From an uncultured Bacteroidota bacterium (GTDB taxonomy: Bacteria > Bacteroidota > Bacteroidia > Chitinophagales > Chitinophagaceae), in NCBI GenBank assembly GCA_903905065.1, contig CAIVEW010000074.1:1-60040 (forward strand): DNA of 60,040 bases, given 5' to 3'. The notes under the pieces were generated by a model. That model was given only the letters and a program-made list of their open reading frames with translations, searched no databases and had not been told where the DNA came from. Below are positions 8,771-18,271 of the stretch, piece by piece. Within the stretch, counting starts at the first letter, position 1. Every line of letters starts with the position of its first letter. A program made the translations under genes and the position numbers.

Positions 8771-10642
8771 ATGGGCAAAATAGCCATTAATATAGCCACC
8801 GGCAGCATACAAAAAGAAGAGATCATTGTTGGTATAGACCTCGGTACCACCAATAGTCTTATAGCCATTGTAAGAGGAGATACACATGAGCCCATAGCGC
8901 TCAAGGAAATCGATGGGCTGGCGCTTGTTCCCTCCATCGTTCACTTTGACGAATTTGGAAATACGACGGTCGGTAACCCGGCAAAGGAGCTGCTGATCGC
9001 AGAGCCGGAGCGCACTATATACTCAGTAAAGCGGCTCATGGGGAAATCTTATAACGACGTAGGGCGCGACGCAGGCTTCTTTGCTTATCATGTCATCGAC
9101 GATAACACCGATGCGCTGGTGAAAATACAGGTGGGAGAAAAGTTTTATTCGCCTATAGAACTGTCGTCCTATATTCTAAAAGAACTGAAGAAAAGGGCTG
9201 AGCACATTTTAAAGGCGAGCATCAGCAAGGCAGTGATCACAGTTCCTGCTTACTTCAATGATGCCCAGCGCCAGGCCACTCGCGACGCCGGCAGGCTTGC
9301 AGGCCTGGACGTATTGCGCATCATCAATGAGCCTACAGCGGCCAGCCTGGCATACGGACTAGGCACAAAAAGCACACAGGAAAAAACCATCGCAGTCTAC
9401 GACCTTGGCGGCGGCACCTTCGACATATCTATCCTCACTATTAATAATGGCATATTTGAAGTGCTCTCTACTCACGGTGATACCTACCTTGGTGGTGATG
9501 ATATGGATAACCTGCTGGTAAGGTATTGGCAGGAAGATGGGGGAGAGGGCAGCTCTGACCTCGGCTTCGGCAGTTCCTTGGATAAGACGCTCATGCAACA
9601 ACTACGCGTGACTGCGGAAAAAGCCAAGATACACCTTACAGACAATAACGTTTTTGAAGGAGAAATAAATGGCAAGCAGGTTCGTATAACAAAACAAGAA
9701 TTCAACGATCTCATACAGCCGCTCGTAGACCGTACGATCAACTCGTGCAAGAGTGCACTCAAAGATGCGGGCCTTACCATTCAACAGATAGATGCGGTCG
9801 TAATGGTAGGAGGTTCTACCCGTGTGCCGTTGGTGAAAGAAAGCGTAAGCAAGTTTTTTGGCAAAGCAGTTTACGACCAGCTGAACCCCGACGAAGTGGT
9901 AGCCCTCGGCGCAGCCGTCCAGGCCGATATATTGGCCGGTAACAATACCGAAATGCTGCTGCTGGATGTTACACCGCTATCGCTGGGAATAGAAACAATG
10001 GGTGGCCTGATGGATGTGTTGATACCGCGCAATTCTAAAATACCCATGAAAGCAGGCCGTCAATACACCACGCAGAAGGACGGGCAGGGTGGTATGCGCA
10101 TCTCCGTGTTCCAGGGTGAGCGCGACCTTGTGCAGGACAACCGTAAACTCGCTGAGTTCAACCTGACAGGTATCCCAGGTATGCCCGCAGGTATGCCCAA
10201 AGTGGAAGTATCCTTCCTGATAGATGCGGATGGCATACTGAAAGTGAGCGCCACAGAACTGCGCAGTGGCATCGCGCAAAGCATAGACGTAAAACCACAA
10301 TACGGCCTCACGGATGACGAAGTGGAAAAGATGCTGCTTGATTCACTGACGCATGCCAAAGATGATATCAAAACAAGAGCATTAGTAGAAGCTGCAACAG
10401 AGGCGGAGCAGATGCTCGACACGACTGCCAAATTCCTCACCAAGTACCGTGATGCTTTGACGGAGGAGGAAATTACGATAACAAACGAGCGCATGCAGAT
10501 ACTCCGCGACGCGATCAACGCAAAAGACAAAGACCGTATTCAGCACGAAACAGAAATACTCAACGACGTTTCCCGCCCCTATGCGGAGCGTGTAATGGAA
10601 GGTGCGCTTAAGGATGCTATGAAGGGCAAGAAAATTATTTAG
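8771..10642 (+). CDS. hscA: Hsp70-type Fe-S assembly chaperone HscA
   Basis: This 623-residue Hsp70 has an N-terminal ATPase domain ([14 protein letters not shown] at about 20-33, [14 protein letters not shown] near 210) and a substrate-binding domain from about 390. The opening segment [17 protein letters not shown] is typical of Bacteroidota HscA, and HscA is somewhat shorter than DnaK and lacks its acidic EEVD-like tail; here the protein ends in KGKKII. The expected role is iron-sulfur cluster transfer from IscU with HscB, but no isc or suf genes are nearby. ATG 8771 is chosen over an upstream frame from 8651 that reads through a repeat. The 3' end overlaps the convergent permease gene by 8 bp. 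Confidence 0.9.
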   Translation: MGKIAINIATGSIQKEEIIVGIDLGTTNSLIAIVRGDTHEPIALKEIDGLALVPSIVHFDEFGNTTVGNPAKELLIAEPERTIYSVKRLMGKSYNDVGRDAGFFAYHVIDDNTDALVKIQVGEKFYSPIELSSYILKELKKRAEHILKASISKAVITVPAYFNDAQRQATRDAGRLAGLDVLRIINEPTAASLAYGLGTKSTQEKTIAVYDLGGGTFDISILTINNGIFEVLSTHGDTYLGGDDMDNLLVRYWQEDGGEGSSDLGFGSSLDKTLMQQLRVTAEKAKIHLTDNNVFEGEINGKQVRITKQEFNDLIQPLVDRTINSCKSALKDAGLTIQQIDAVVMVGGSTRVPLVKESVSKFFGKAVYDQLNPDEVVALGAAVQADILAGNNTEMLLLDVTPLSLGIETMGGLMDVLIPRNSKIPMKAGRQYTTQKDGQGGMRISVFQGERDLVQDNRKLAEFNLTGIPGMPAGMPKVEVSFLIDADGILKVSATELRSGIAQSIDVKPQYGLTDDEVEKMLLDSLTHAKDDIKTRALVEAATEAEQMLDTTAKFLTKYRDALTEEEITITNERMQILRDAINAKDKDRIQHETEILNDVSRPYAERVMEGALKDAMKGKKII

Positions 10643-11990
10643 TTGCCACAGGCTTCCGCATAAAAATAAAATAAGCCAGCACCCCCGCCGCAATTATTCC
10701 CAGCGAAGAAAGTATGTAATGATAATCGATAGTGGAATAAATAAACAGCCAGATAACAATAGATAATATCGCAGGCAAAGGGAACAATGGCATCTTATAA
10801 GGCCGCTCATCATCCGGCTTTTTATAGTGCCAGGCTATCAGCCCTATTGCCTGCGATACAAACTGCACCAATATCCGCATAGTAAGGATAGCCGTGATCA
10901 CATCGCCCAATTTAAACAACAGACTGAAGACAAATCCCACCCCGCCCACTGCCAGCAAAGAAATATGCGGGAACTTATACCGCGGATGCACCTTCGCAAA
11001 AACACTAAAGAAATTACCATCCAGCGCTGCTGCATATGGGATGCGCGAATAACCAAGTATGGCCGAGAACAAAGAGGAAAGCGCAATGACCAGGATAAGC
11101 AGGGTAGCCACCTTTGCCACGGTATCATTATAAATATGGCTAAAGTAAATACTGGCCACAAAATCAGAATTGGCCACCGTTTGCCAGGGCAGTACACCAA
11201 GTATTACCGTTTGCATACACAGGTAGAATATAGCGATGCCGGTGATCGACAGGAATATACTGCGCGGTATATTTTTTCCTGGTTCTTTTATCTCTGCACC
11301 CAGATGGCACACATTATAATACCCCAGGTAAGAGTAAACAGATTTTAACGAAGCCTGCCCAAGAGCAACGTAAAGCAGCGAAGAGGCACTAAATCCATCG
11401 AAATGAATATTGAATGCCTGCGCCGCATTAAAGTGTGGAATCCCGGATGCGATCAGCCATATAATAGTGCCCGCAGTTACAACCCAAAGCACCACAGATA
11501 TCTTCCCAACGTTTTTAATATTCCGGTACAGCAAACCTACTAGCAAGATCACCAGGCCGCCGCTTACCATTTTCTTTTGCATACCGCTGATAGGGACGAG
11601 ATAAGAAAAGTAATTCGCAAATCCGATCGCTCCGCTGGCAATAACAAGAGGTGCCTGCAGTGTTGTTTGCCATATGAATACGAACGACATCAGCCTCCCG
11701 CCTTTCTTCTCTCCAAATAATTTTTGCAGAAAAACATAGCTCCCGCCAGCCTCTGGCCATTTCGCCCCCAGCTCCGCCCAAACCGTTCCATCCATAAATG
11801 CCAGCAATGCGCCGATGAGCCAGGCAATGATACTCGCCGGCCCGTGCATCATCATTACGATCATCGGGATAGTCACGAACGGCCCTATGCCCACCATGTC
11901 TATCATATTGATAGCTGTGGCCTGGCCCAGTGAAAGGCCCCGTTCCAGTTTATGATCGTTAGCGGTAGACAAGCAAATGAATTGGTACAC
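10635..11990 (-). CDS. APC-family amino acid permease
   Basis: This polytopic protein of 451 residues has about 12 membrane helices and belongs to the APC (amino acid-polyamine-organocation) superfamily. The first helix region has [18 protein letters not shown], matching the unwound glycine-rich substrate site, and [17 protein letters not shown] matches the conserved segment after helix 2. It should be an inner-membrane amino acid or polyamine transporter; the substrate cannot be read off. The true start may lie slightly downstream of 11990, as the first 15 residues look unconserved. Its stop overlaps the hscA stop on the other strand. Confidence 0.87.
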   Translation of the reverse strand: MYQFICLSTANDHKLERGLSLGQATAINMIDMVGIGPFVTIPMIVMMMHGPASIIAWLIGALLAFMDGTVWAELGAKWPEAGGSYVFLQKLFGEKKGGRLMSFVFIWQTTLQAPLVIASGAIGFANYFSYLVPISGMQKKMVSGGLVILLVGLLYRNIKNVGKISVVLWVVTAGTIIWLIASGIPHFNAAQAFNIHFDGFSASSLLYVALGQASLKSVYSYLGYYNVCHLGAEIKEPGKNIPRSIFLSITGIAIFYLCMQTVILGVLPWQTVANSDFVASIYFSHIYNDTVAKVATLLILVIALSSLFSAILGYSRIPYAAALDGNFFSVFAKVHPRYKFPHISLLAVGGVGFVFSLLFKLGDVITAILTMRILVQFVSQAIGLIAWHYKKPDDERPYKMPLFPLPAILSIVIWLFIYSTIDYHYILSSLGIIAAGVLAYFIFMRKPVATK

Positions 11991-12043
11991 AAAATAGAGA
12001 ATGCGCGCATCAAATCATAAATGACCTCATTGCCGGAATTTAT

Positions 12044-12074
12044 TTTGGCGGTTTACTGTTTAATCGTAATATTG
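12044..12074 (+). promoter_or_regulatory. promoter of the arsenic operon
   Basis: A TTTG -33 element (12044-12047) is followed after 19 bp by TAATATTG (12067-12074), one mismatch from TAnnTTTG. The arsR ATG is 16 bp downstream. The -7 box is overlapped by an inverted repeat that probably binds ArsR. Confidence 0.6.
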
Positions 12075-12086
12075 CAATGAAACGAT
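12063..12086. promoter_or_regulatory. putative ArsR operator
   Basis: The inverted repeat ATCGT (12063-12067), 14 bp, ACGAT (12082-12086) overlaps the -7 box and sits just before arsR. The position is as expected for autorepression by an ArsR/SmtB repressor that leaves DNA on binding As(III). Confidence 0.55.
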
Positions 12087-12090
12087 TGAC

Positions 12091-12438
12091 ATGGGTATTA
12101 GTAAGACTGAACTATTCACGAAAAAGCAAAATGAGCTGGCCAACATAGCACGTGTATTGGGGCACCCTGCACGGATCGCTATACTGCAGCATCTTGTGAA
12201 AATAAATGCTTGCATTTGTAATGATCTCGTTGCTGAATTAGGTCTTGCACAACCCACCATATCACAGCATCTCAAAGAATTAAAGCAAGTGGGATTGATA
12301 CAAGGCTCCATAGATGGCACCAGCGTGTGCTATTGCATTGATCCAAAGGTTTGGGAAAAGTATAAAAAACTGTTTGGGGAGTTTTTTGTTGAAATAAAAG
12401 CAATTGACAAATCTGGCTGCGGCCCCGACTGTTGTTGA
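12091..12438 (+). CDS. arsR: ArsR/SmtB-family As(III)-responsive repressor
   Basis: This 115-residue winged-helix repressor has RVLGHPARIAILQHLV and the recognition helix region LAQPTISQHLKELKQVGLI. Two cysteines in ACICNDLV (about 46-52) occupy the place of the ELCVCDL metal site of classic ArsR. In addition the protein ends in CGPDCC, a Cys-rich tail also found at the end of the arsM product in this operon. I infer that one or both sites bind As(III). It is the first gene of arsR-arsC-arsM-aquaporin-arsC and is preceded by its likely operator. Confidence 0.9.
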   Translation: MGISKTELFTKKQNELANIARVLGHPARIAILQHLVKINACICNDLVAELGLAQPTISQHLKELKQVGLIQGSIDGTSVCYCIDPKVWEKYKKLFGEFFVEIKAIDKSGCGPDCC

Positions 12439-12470
12439 TAAATAGTGGAAATTTTTAAAAAGCTTCATGT

Positions 12471-12917
12471 ATGTTAAAACACGAAATTTTGTTTGTATGT
12501 ATTCACAACTCCGCCCGCAGCCAGATGGCAGAGGCGTTTCTTAATAAAAATGGCGGAGATTTCCTTCATGCCGAAAGCGCTGGCCTTGAGCCAGGTAAAC
12601 TGAACCAAAACGTTGTAGAAGTAATGAAGGAGGCTGGGATTGATATCAGCCACAAAGGTACACAAGGCGTTTTTGATCTATTCCGGCAAGGGAGAAAATA
12701 TGATGCCGTAATTACTGTCTGTGATGAAGCGAGTGCCGAGCAATGCCCGATTTTTCCGGGCAAATCAAAAAGGGTAGCGTGGTCTTTTCCTGACCCATCA
12801 TCCTTCACTGGCTCGCGGGCGGAGATATTGGATAAAACCCGCGCTGTGCGTGATTTAATAAAGAAAAAAGTTGCAGAATTTATTGCTGAAACGAAAGATT
12901 ATGAATACTGGCTTTAA
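12471..12917 (+). CDS. arsC: arsenate reductase, low-molecular-weight phosphatase type
   Basis: This 148-residue protein of the thioredoxin-coupled ArsC class reduces arsenate to arsenite. The P-loop CIHNSARSQ (Cys at about residue 10) is the nucleophile site, and the relay cysteines lie in TVCDEASAEQCPIFPG (about residues 82 and 89). WSFPDPSSFTGS supplies the conserved DP acid. Length and motifs fit the Staphylococcus/Bacillus type. It starts 32 bp after arsR and is followed 11 bp later by arsM. Confidence 0.93.
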   Translation: MLKHEILFVCIHNSARSQMAEAFLNKNGGDFLHAESAGLEPGKLNQNVVEVMKEAGIDISHKGTQGVFDLFRQGRKYDAVITVCDEASAEQCPIFPGKSKRVAWSFPDPSSFTGSRAEILDKTRAVRDLIKKKVAEFIAETKDYEYWL

Positions 12918-12928
12918 AAAACATAACA

Positions 12929-13771
12929 ATGGAAAATACTACAGAAAAAGAGTTAAAAGAACTCGTGAGACAGAAATACACCGAGATAGCACTGCAGGAC
13001 AAGGAAACTAACACCAGCTCTTGTTGCGGATCCGGTTGTTGTAGCACTGAAGTTTACAACATTATGAGTGATGACTACACCCAACTTACCGGCTATAGCG
13101 CTGATGCTGATCTAGGTTTGGGCTGCGGCCTGCCGACAGAGTTTGCTCAGATAAAGGCTGGTGATACCGTAGTTGACTTAGGCAGCGGTGCCGGCAATGA
13201 TTGTTTTATAGCGCGGTCGATAACCGGAGAATCCGGTAAAGTGATCGGTATAGATTTTACAGATGCCATGCTGGAGAAAGCAAGGGCAAATGCCGAGAAG
13301 CTCGGTTTCAATAATGTTGAATTTCGTTACGGGGATATTGAGAAGATGCCCATTACCGCAAACGCGGCTGACGTTGTAGTTAGTAATTGTGTACTCAACC
13401 TGGTTCCAAACAAGAATAACGTGTTTAGAGAAATTTTCCGCGTTTTAAAACCCGGAGGGCATTTTAGTATCTCTGACGTTGTACTGGTAGGAACGCTCCC
13501 GGATAAGCTGCGAGGCGCTGCCGAAATGTATGCAGGCTGTGTATCCGGCGCGGTTCAAAGAGAGGAATACATTGGCCTCATAACCAGCAACGGGTTTAAG
13601 GATATCGTTATTCAGAAGGAGAAACCAATAGTAATACCTGATGATATTCTCAGTTCTTATTTATCCGCGGCGGAGATTTCTTCACTCAGGAATAGCGCTG
13701 TCGGTATTTACAGCATCACTGTATTTGCTAAAAAGCCACAAGCCTGCTGCGGGCCGGACTGTTGTAACTAA
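12929..13771 (+). CDS. arsM: arsenite S-adenosylmethionine methyltransferase
   Basis: This 280-residue class I methyltransferase should convert As(III) to methylated arsenicals. The SAM motif VVDLGSGAGND is at about 76-86. The arsenic-binding cysteines expected for ArsM are visible in LGCGLP, SNCVLNL and YAGCVSGA. The N-terminus has the extra pair cluster SSCCGSGCCS, and the C-terminus ends in ACCGPDCCN, nearly identical to the tail of the arsR product. The family length is about 260-380 residues. Volatile methylarsenic is a plausible exit route because no arsenite pump is encoded nearby. Confidence 0.93.
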   Translation: MENTTEKELKELVRQKYTEIALQDKETNTSSCCGSGCCSTEVYNIMSDDYTQLTGYSADADLGLGCGLPTEFAQIKAGDTVVDLGSGAGNDCFIARSITGESGKVIGIDFTDAMLEKARANAEKLGFNNVEFRYGDIEKMPITANAADVVVSNCVLNLVPNKNNVFREIFRVLKPGGHFSISDVVLVGTLPDKLRGAAEMYAGCVSGAVQREEYIGLITSNGFKDIVIQKEKPIVIPDDILSSYLSAAEISSLRNSAVGIYSITVFAKKPQACCGPDCCN

Positions 13772-13774
13772 ACA

Positions 13775-14428
13775 ATGCCCATGAGAAAATTACTCGCAGA
13801 ATTTTTGGGTACCTACGCGTTGGTATTTGCGGGCACAGGAGCGATTGTTATCGATCAGCAGTTTTCTGGCGCAATCACTCACGTGGGCATTGCCATTACA
13901 TTTGGGCTGATAGTCATGAGTATGATCTATGCTTTTGGCGATATATCCGGCGCGCATCTTAATCCCGCGGTAAGTATTGCGTTTACCATTGCGGGCCGCT
14001 TTCCTCTGAAAGAAATGGTGCCTTATATTCTTACGCAGCTGGCAGGTGCATGTTTGGCAAGTCTTACTTTAAGGTTTATGTTTCCGGGCAGTCAAATGCT
14101 GGGCGCCACTATGCCTTCCGGCACGGAAATGCAGTCGTTTGTTATGGAGCTGATACTAACCTTCTTTTTGATGCTGGTGATCATCAATGTTGCATCGGGT
14201 AGCAAAGAGCAAGGCATGTTCGCCGGCCTCGCCATCGGTGCCGTCGTTGCCTTGGAAGCAATGTTTGCCGGCCCCGTTTGCGGTGCTTCTATGAATCCTG
14301 CGCGGTCCCTCGGCCCCGCAATTATCAGCGGCCACCTGGAGCATATTTGGATATACCTGGCAGCGCCGGTTGCTGGTGCAATAGCAGCTGTGCCTGTTTT
14401 TAGGATGTTAAAACATAATGATAAATGA
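13775..14428 (+). CDS. aquaporin/aquaglyceroporin of the arsenic operon
   Basis: This 217-residue MIP-family channel has six membrane helices and both half-helix motifs, SGAHLNPAVS and GASMNPARSLGPA. The gene starts 3 bp after arsM and its stop overlaps the next arsC start, so it is part of the operon. Known precedent: AqpS in the Sinorhizobium meliloti ars operon lets arsenite formed inside leak out down its gradient. I infer the same role here, since no ArsB or Acr3 is present. An alternative start is ATG 13781. Confidence 0.9.
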   Translation: MPMRKLLAEFLGTYALVFAGTGAIVIDQQFSGAITHVGIAITFGLIVMSMIYAFGDISGAHLNPAVSIAFTIAGRFPLKEMVPYILTQLAGACLASLTLRFMFPGSQMLGATMPSGTEMQSFVMELILTFFLMLVIINVASGSKEQGMFAGLAIGAVVALEAMFAGPVCGASMNPARSLGPAIISGHLEHIWIYLAAPVAGAIAAVPVFRMLKHNDK

Positions 14429-14826
14429 AGAACATACTTTTCGTCTGCATAGAGAACAGCAACCGCAGCCAGATGGCGCAGGCATTTGCCAATATGTATG
14501 GGGCAGGAGACGTGCATGCGTATAGTGCCGGCTCCCGGCCATCAGGAAAAGTTAACGCTAAGGCAATCGCAGCAATGAAGGAGCTGGGATACGATCTCCG
14601 TATACACACGTCCAAATCGCTGGATAAACTGCCGGATGTAGAATTTGAATACGCAATCACTATGGGCTGCGGTGATGCATGCCCCATGGTGCGCGCAAAA
14701 CACCATATAGACTGGAGCATCCCCGACCCGCGGGATATGAATGAAGACGATTTCAGAAAGGTAAGGAACCAGATCAGGGAAAAAGTCAAGGACGTACTTA
14801 CCAAAATGAGTACGGAGAAGGGCTGA
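14425..14826 (+). CDS. second arsenate reductase-like LMW phosphatase
   Basis: This 133-residue low-molecular-weight phosphatase-fold protein has P-loop CIENSNRSQ, a second cysteine region TMGCGDACP and WSIPDPRDM. It overlaps the aquaporin stop by ATGA, showing translational coupling. It differs clearly from the first arsC (about one third identical by eye) and is nearer the shorter ArsC/ACR2-like phosphatases found in other ars operons. Two reductases in one operon may use different electron donors; that is inference. Confidence 0.85.
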   Translation: MKNILFVCIENSNRSQMAQAFANMYGAGDVHAYSAGSRPSGKVNAKAIAAMKELGYDLRIHTSKSLDKLPDVEFEYAITMGCGDACPMVRAKHHIDWSIPDPRDMNEDDFRKVRNQIREKVKDVLTKMSTEKG

Positions 14827-14831
14827 ATTAT

Positions 14832-16514
14832 TTAATCCTGGTTTACGTTTTTTTTATCCCAATCCACTTTTTTCCATTTGTCCCCTACACTGAATAAAAG
14901 CAAGTACCGGTCAGAGGGATTTTTTAGCGTGAGGTCATAATAATAGCCTACGTTTATCATGTTTACTTTATAGTCTGCGGTCTCATAGCTTTGCGCACCA
15001 TGGCCTTCATACCACCACCAGTTGCCACCATGATTCAGGCTTACCCTCACCATGCTGTCGTTCAGCACCTTTACATGTGCGCCACCGTAGTCCGTTGACA
15101 TGTTGTACGAAACAACATCATAGATCATGTTTTTTTCAGTGGTATCAGTATATATCTCGCGCATTATTTTAAACATCCCTTCTGGCTGGGCACCTATCAT
15201 TGGCGCTCCATTCATATTCTCAGGAATATTCAGAAGCAAAACCGTTTTGTCATTTTGGTTAGGGAAATTGCGCAGCAACCTGGTGTTGATCACATCCGAC
15301 TGGATCCAGTAGGTATTGACGGCGATCAGGAAATAGAGATTGATATCGAAGTATATGCAAAATAAGCCAATGAGCAGATACTTGTTTCGCACCAGCCTTG
15401 TTATTATCAGCAAAAGCAGTACGTATAAAAATGGATCTGCAAAATAAGTGTACCTGTCGTAAAAGATCAGCAATGCTGCATCCGGAAAAGATAGAGGCAT
15501 CACGAAGCAAATCGTAACCATTGAAAAAACAAAGAAGAAGAACATGGCCTTGCCCTCATTGCTGATCTTTTTGAGTCGTAAAATAGCATAGATAAAAATA
15601 AAGGCCAGCAAGGCATATACAGTAATCAATGCCCACATCGACTCGAAAAGCGCGTAGACAGTTTTCTTTGTTTCAAAAGAAAAATAGCGGCCAAGAAACA
15701 ATATGTGAAAAAGGTATTTTGGCAGCTTCGATAAATAATCCGTCAGCGTTTGGTTTATTTCAATTTTGTGCGGATGAAGATGTTTAAAGGTTGCTTTGAG
15801 CGCAATAAAATAAATGCCCAATAATATTACCTGCGGTATAAAGAAATACAAAACTGTTCGCCGGAAAATGGTTTTGTCATAGTTGAGTGCGAACCGGTAA
15901 TACAACGCTATAGACAATACGAACACTGGCACGAGATAAAATATCTCCAGCGTAAGCGACGCCATTACAAACAGCAGAATGGACCACCATATATACTTAC
16001 TGCGCTGCGTATGCTGGTATTTCTGTACCCATAGCATGATCAGCAGAATAAACAAAAAACACTGCAGGTAATGATAATATGCCTTGCACACAATGATCTC
16101 GGAAATATGCGGGGACACGGTGAAGATGATAACCCCGCAAAATGCTATCAGCCTTCCGTTCTTAACAGCCGAATCATCAAGAATATTAGTGGCGAAAATA
16201 AAGAACAGTAACGCGTTTATCGCCTGCAAGGTGATATACAATACGGTCCATAGCCACGGATTTATGCCCCATAACTTGTAGAACACAACATAATGCAGCG
16301 TAAACAATTGATAGAAACTCTGGTCGGTAGATGTGGTGCGATTAATAAAATCCCAGAAGCCCTGGTGCTTCAAATGGTATAAGAACCCCGCGCCATCAAT
16401 GACCCAGCCCGCCTTGCCCGCCGGAATGTATAGCACAAACGTAAGCAGCCACAGCAGGATAAACACCCACATGTTCTTGTTACCGGGAAGCCTTGCTAAC
16501 AGACTATTGATCAT
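14832..16514 (-). CDS. GT-C-like membrane glycosyltransferase paralogue 1
   Basis: This 560-residue protein has about 11-12 membrane helices followed by a soluble C-terminal domain of about 150 residues. It begins with a helix and GKAGWVIDGAGFLYH, where an Asp in the first external loop suits a GT-C (dolichyl-phosphate-type) glycosyltransferase. The soluble part contains LLNIPENMNGAPMIGA and ends in WKKVDWDKKN. It is the last of three tandem homologues at 14832-19977. I infer a lipid-linked sugar transferase of the envelope; the substrate is unknown. It is convergent with the arsenic operon, 5 bp from its stop. Confidence 0.65.
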   Translation of the reverse strand: MINSLLARLPGNKNMWVFILLWLLTFVLYIPAGKAGWVIDGAGFLYHLKHQGFWDFINRTTSTDQSFYQLFTLHYVVFYKLWGINPWLWTVLYITLQAINALLFFIFATNILDDSAVKNGRLIAFCGVIIFTVSPHISEIIVCKAYYHYLQCFLFILLIMLWVQKYQHTQRSKYIWWSILLFVMASLTLEIFYLVPVFVLSIALYYRFALNYDKTIFRRTVLYFFIPQVILLGIYFIALKATFKHLHPHKIEINQTLTDYLSKLPKYLFHILFLGRYFSFETKKTVYALFESMWALITVYALLAFIFIYAILRLKKISNEGKAMFFFFVFSMVTICFVMPLSFPDAALLIFYDRYTYFADPFLYVLLLLIITRLVRNKYLLIGLFCIYFDINLYFLIAVNTYWIQSDVINTRLLRNFPNQNDKTVLLLNIPENMNGAPMIGAQPEGMFKIMREIYTDTTEKNMIYDVVSYNMSTDYGGAHVKVLNDSMVRVSLNHGGNWWWYEGHGAQSYETADYKVNMINVGYYYDLTLKNPSDRYLLLFSVGDKWKKVDWDKKNVNQD

Positions 16515-16552
16515 TATTGCCTTACGCTGCGTTTGTTACAAAAAATACTTCA

Positions 16553-18244
16553 TTAATATTGGTCGTCTTTTTTATTCCAGTCCACTGTTCTCCACTCGCC
16601 GGCAATTGAGTATAACAACATATACGTGCTTGCCGGTTGCTTTAGCGTCAATTCATACAGATTGCCGGGTTTCATCTCCAGTCGGTAATCTTCGTTCTCA
16701 TAACTTTTACAACCAAATGATTCGTACCACCACCAGGTACCCCACTGGTTGAGCATAACCCTTACCGTGCTGTCATTCAAAACCCGTACATGTGCGCCAT
16801 CAATTTTAGAGATCATATTAAATGCAGCAGCATCGTATATTTTGTTCGGAACTTTTTTTTTCGTGTACAATTCGTACATCATTTTAAATTGGCCATCAGA
16901 CTCGGCGCCTATCATGGGTACTCCGTTCATGTTCTGTGGCAGATTCAGCAGCACCACGGTTTTATCACCGGGGTCCGGAAACTCAGTCAGCAACCTGTTG
17001 TCAACATAGGTAGCGTGTTTCCAGATCAGGTTCTCCTGTACGGTAAAATAGATATTCCCAAGTCCGAACAAAGTCAATAGGACTACACGAATGGCTTTGC
17101 CGGGGATATAACTTACCAGCAACACCAGCAGCATGTATACGAATGCGTCCAGGAAATAGGTATACCGGTCATAAGCTACCAGTTGTATGACGGGAAATTC
17201 AAGCGGCATTACAATAATGACGCTGATCATTACCCAGACGAACATCAGCACACTAGCGCGGCCTTTTGCGCTCATTTTTCCTGTTTTGGAAATAATGCCA
17301 AAGAATATCAATACCAGTATGTTATAGAAAATGATCAGTGCCTGCGTTGACCCTATTACCTTGTAAACCTGCATGCGGACATCGTCAGGAAAGAACCTGC
17401 CAAAGAACAGGATGTGGAATATGTATCTCGGCGCTTTGCAAATGTAGTTGGTGAACGGCTGCCATGTGTTTTCCCCTATATGAGCCAGTTGGCCGTGATA
17501 CCAGGTCCGTAGCACTACGATATGCAGTGCAAAGATCAAAAGCTGTGGTAAAAAAAAGCCGGTTAATGTCCGCTTGAAGATCTGCTTGTCATACGCCAGT
17601 GCAAGGCGGTAGTACGCAGCCATGGCAAGAACGAACCATGGGGTCAGGTAAAATATTTCGAGGGAGTAAGAGGAGCAGAAATAGATGACGCCCGCCGCCA
17701 GTACGTATTTTTTCTGCTGTTTTTGCTGGAACTTCTGAACCCAATACAATATCAGTAAAATAAGCAAGAACCCCTGCAGGTAATGATAAGCCGCTTCCCA
17801 CACGATAACCTCGGATATATGGGGACAAACAGTGTAGAGAACCACTGCCGCGAATGCCAATTCCTTTCCGTTTTTTATCCCTGAATCATCGAAAATCCGC
17901 CGGCAGATAAGGAAGAAAAGAAAAGCATTCGTAGCATGCATGGTCACCATCAGTATATGCCATGCATACGGATTGGCATTGAAGATTTTGTAGAATATAT
18001 AAGTGGTAAGCTGCGTGAACTGGTAAAGGCTGGGGATACCCGACTGGGCGTTATTAATATAGTCCCGGAAACTAAGGGTCCTGATATTGTGCAGCCACCC
18101 TTCCGAGTCCACTACCCATCCTGCTTTTGCCGCCGGCAGATAAAGAATAAAAGCGATCAGCCATAAAACTGCAAACACTACAATATTCCTGTTCAGGAAC
18201 TGTGCGTAAGGTTTTTTACTGGGCTCGATTATGCTGGTGTCCAA
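16553..18244 (-). CDS. GT-C-like membrane glycosyltransferase paralogue 2
   Basis: This 563-residue homologue of the flanking genes has the same architecture: AKAGWVVDSEGW in the first external loop, about 11-12 helices, PHISEVIVWEAAYHYLQG in the middle, then a soluble domain with LLNLPQNMNGVPMIGAE and the end WRTVDWNKKD. It is intact. The intergenic gaps to its neighbours are 38 and 27 bp, fitting one transcript. Conservation of the C-terminal domain across all three copies suggests it is functionally important. Confidence 0.65.
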   Translation of the reverse strand: MDTSIIEPSKKPYAQFLNRNIVVFAVLWLIAFILYLPAAKAGWVVDSEGWLHNIRTLSFRDYINNAQSGIPSLYQFTQLTTYIFYKIFNANPYAWHILMVTMHATNAFLFFLICRRIFDDSGIKNGKELAFAAVVLYTVCPHISEVIVWEAAYHYLQGFLLILLILYWVQKFQQKQQKKYVLAAGVIYFCSSYSLEIFYLTPWFVLAMAAYYRLALAYDKQIFKRTLTGFFLPQLLIFALHIVVLRTWYHGQLAHIGENTWQPFTNYICKAPRYIFHILFFGRFFPDDVRMQVYKVIGSTQALIIFYNILVLIFFGIISKTGKMSAKGRASVLMFVWVMISVIIVMPLEFPVIQLVAYDRYTYFLDAFVYMLLVLLVSYIPGKAIRVVLLTLFGLGNIYFTVQENLIWKHATYVDNRLLTEFPDPGDKTVVLLNLPQNMNGVPMIGAESDGQFKMMYELYTKKKVPNKIYDAAAFNMISKIDGAHVRVLNDSTVRVMLNQWGTWWWYESFGCKSYENEDYRLEMKPGNLYELTLKQPASTYMLLYSIAGEWRTVDWNKKDDQY

Positions 18245-18271
18245 TCCGTAAGGTTGTGAAACAAATATAGG

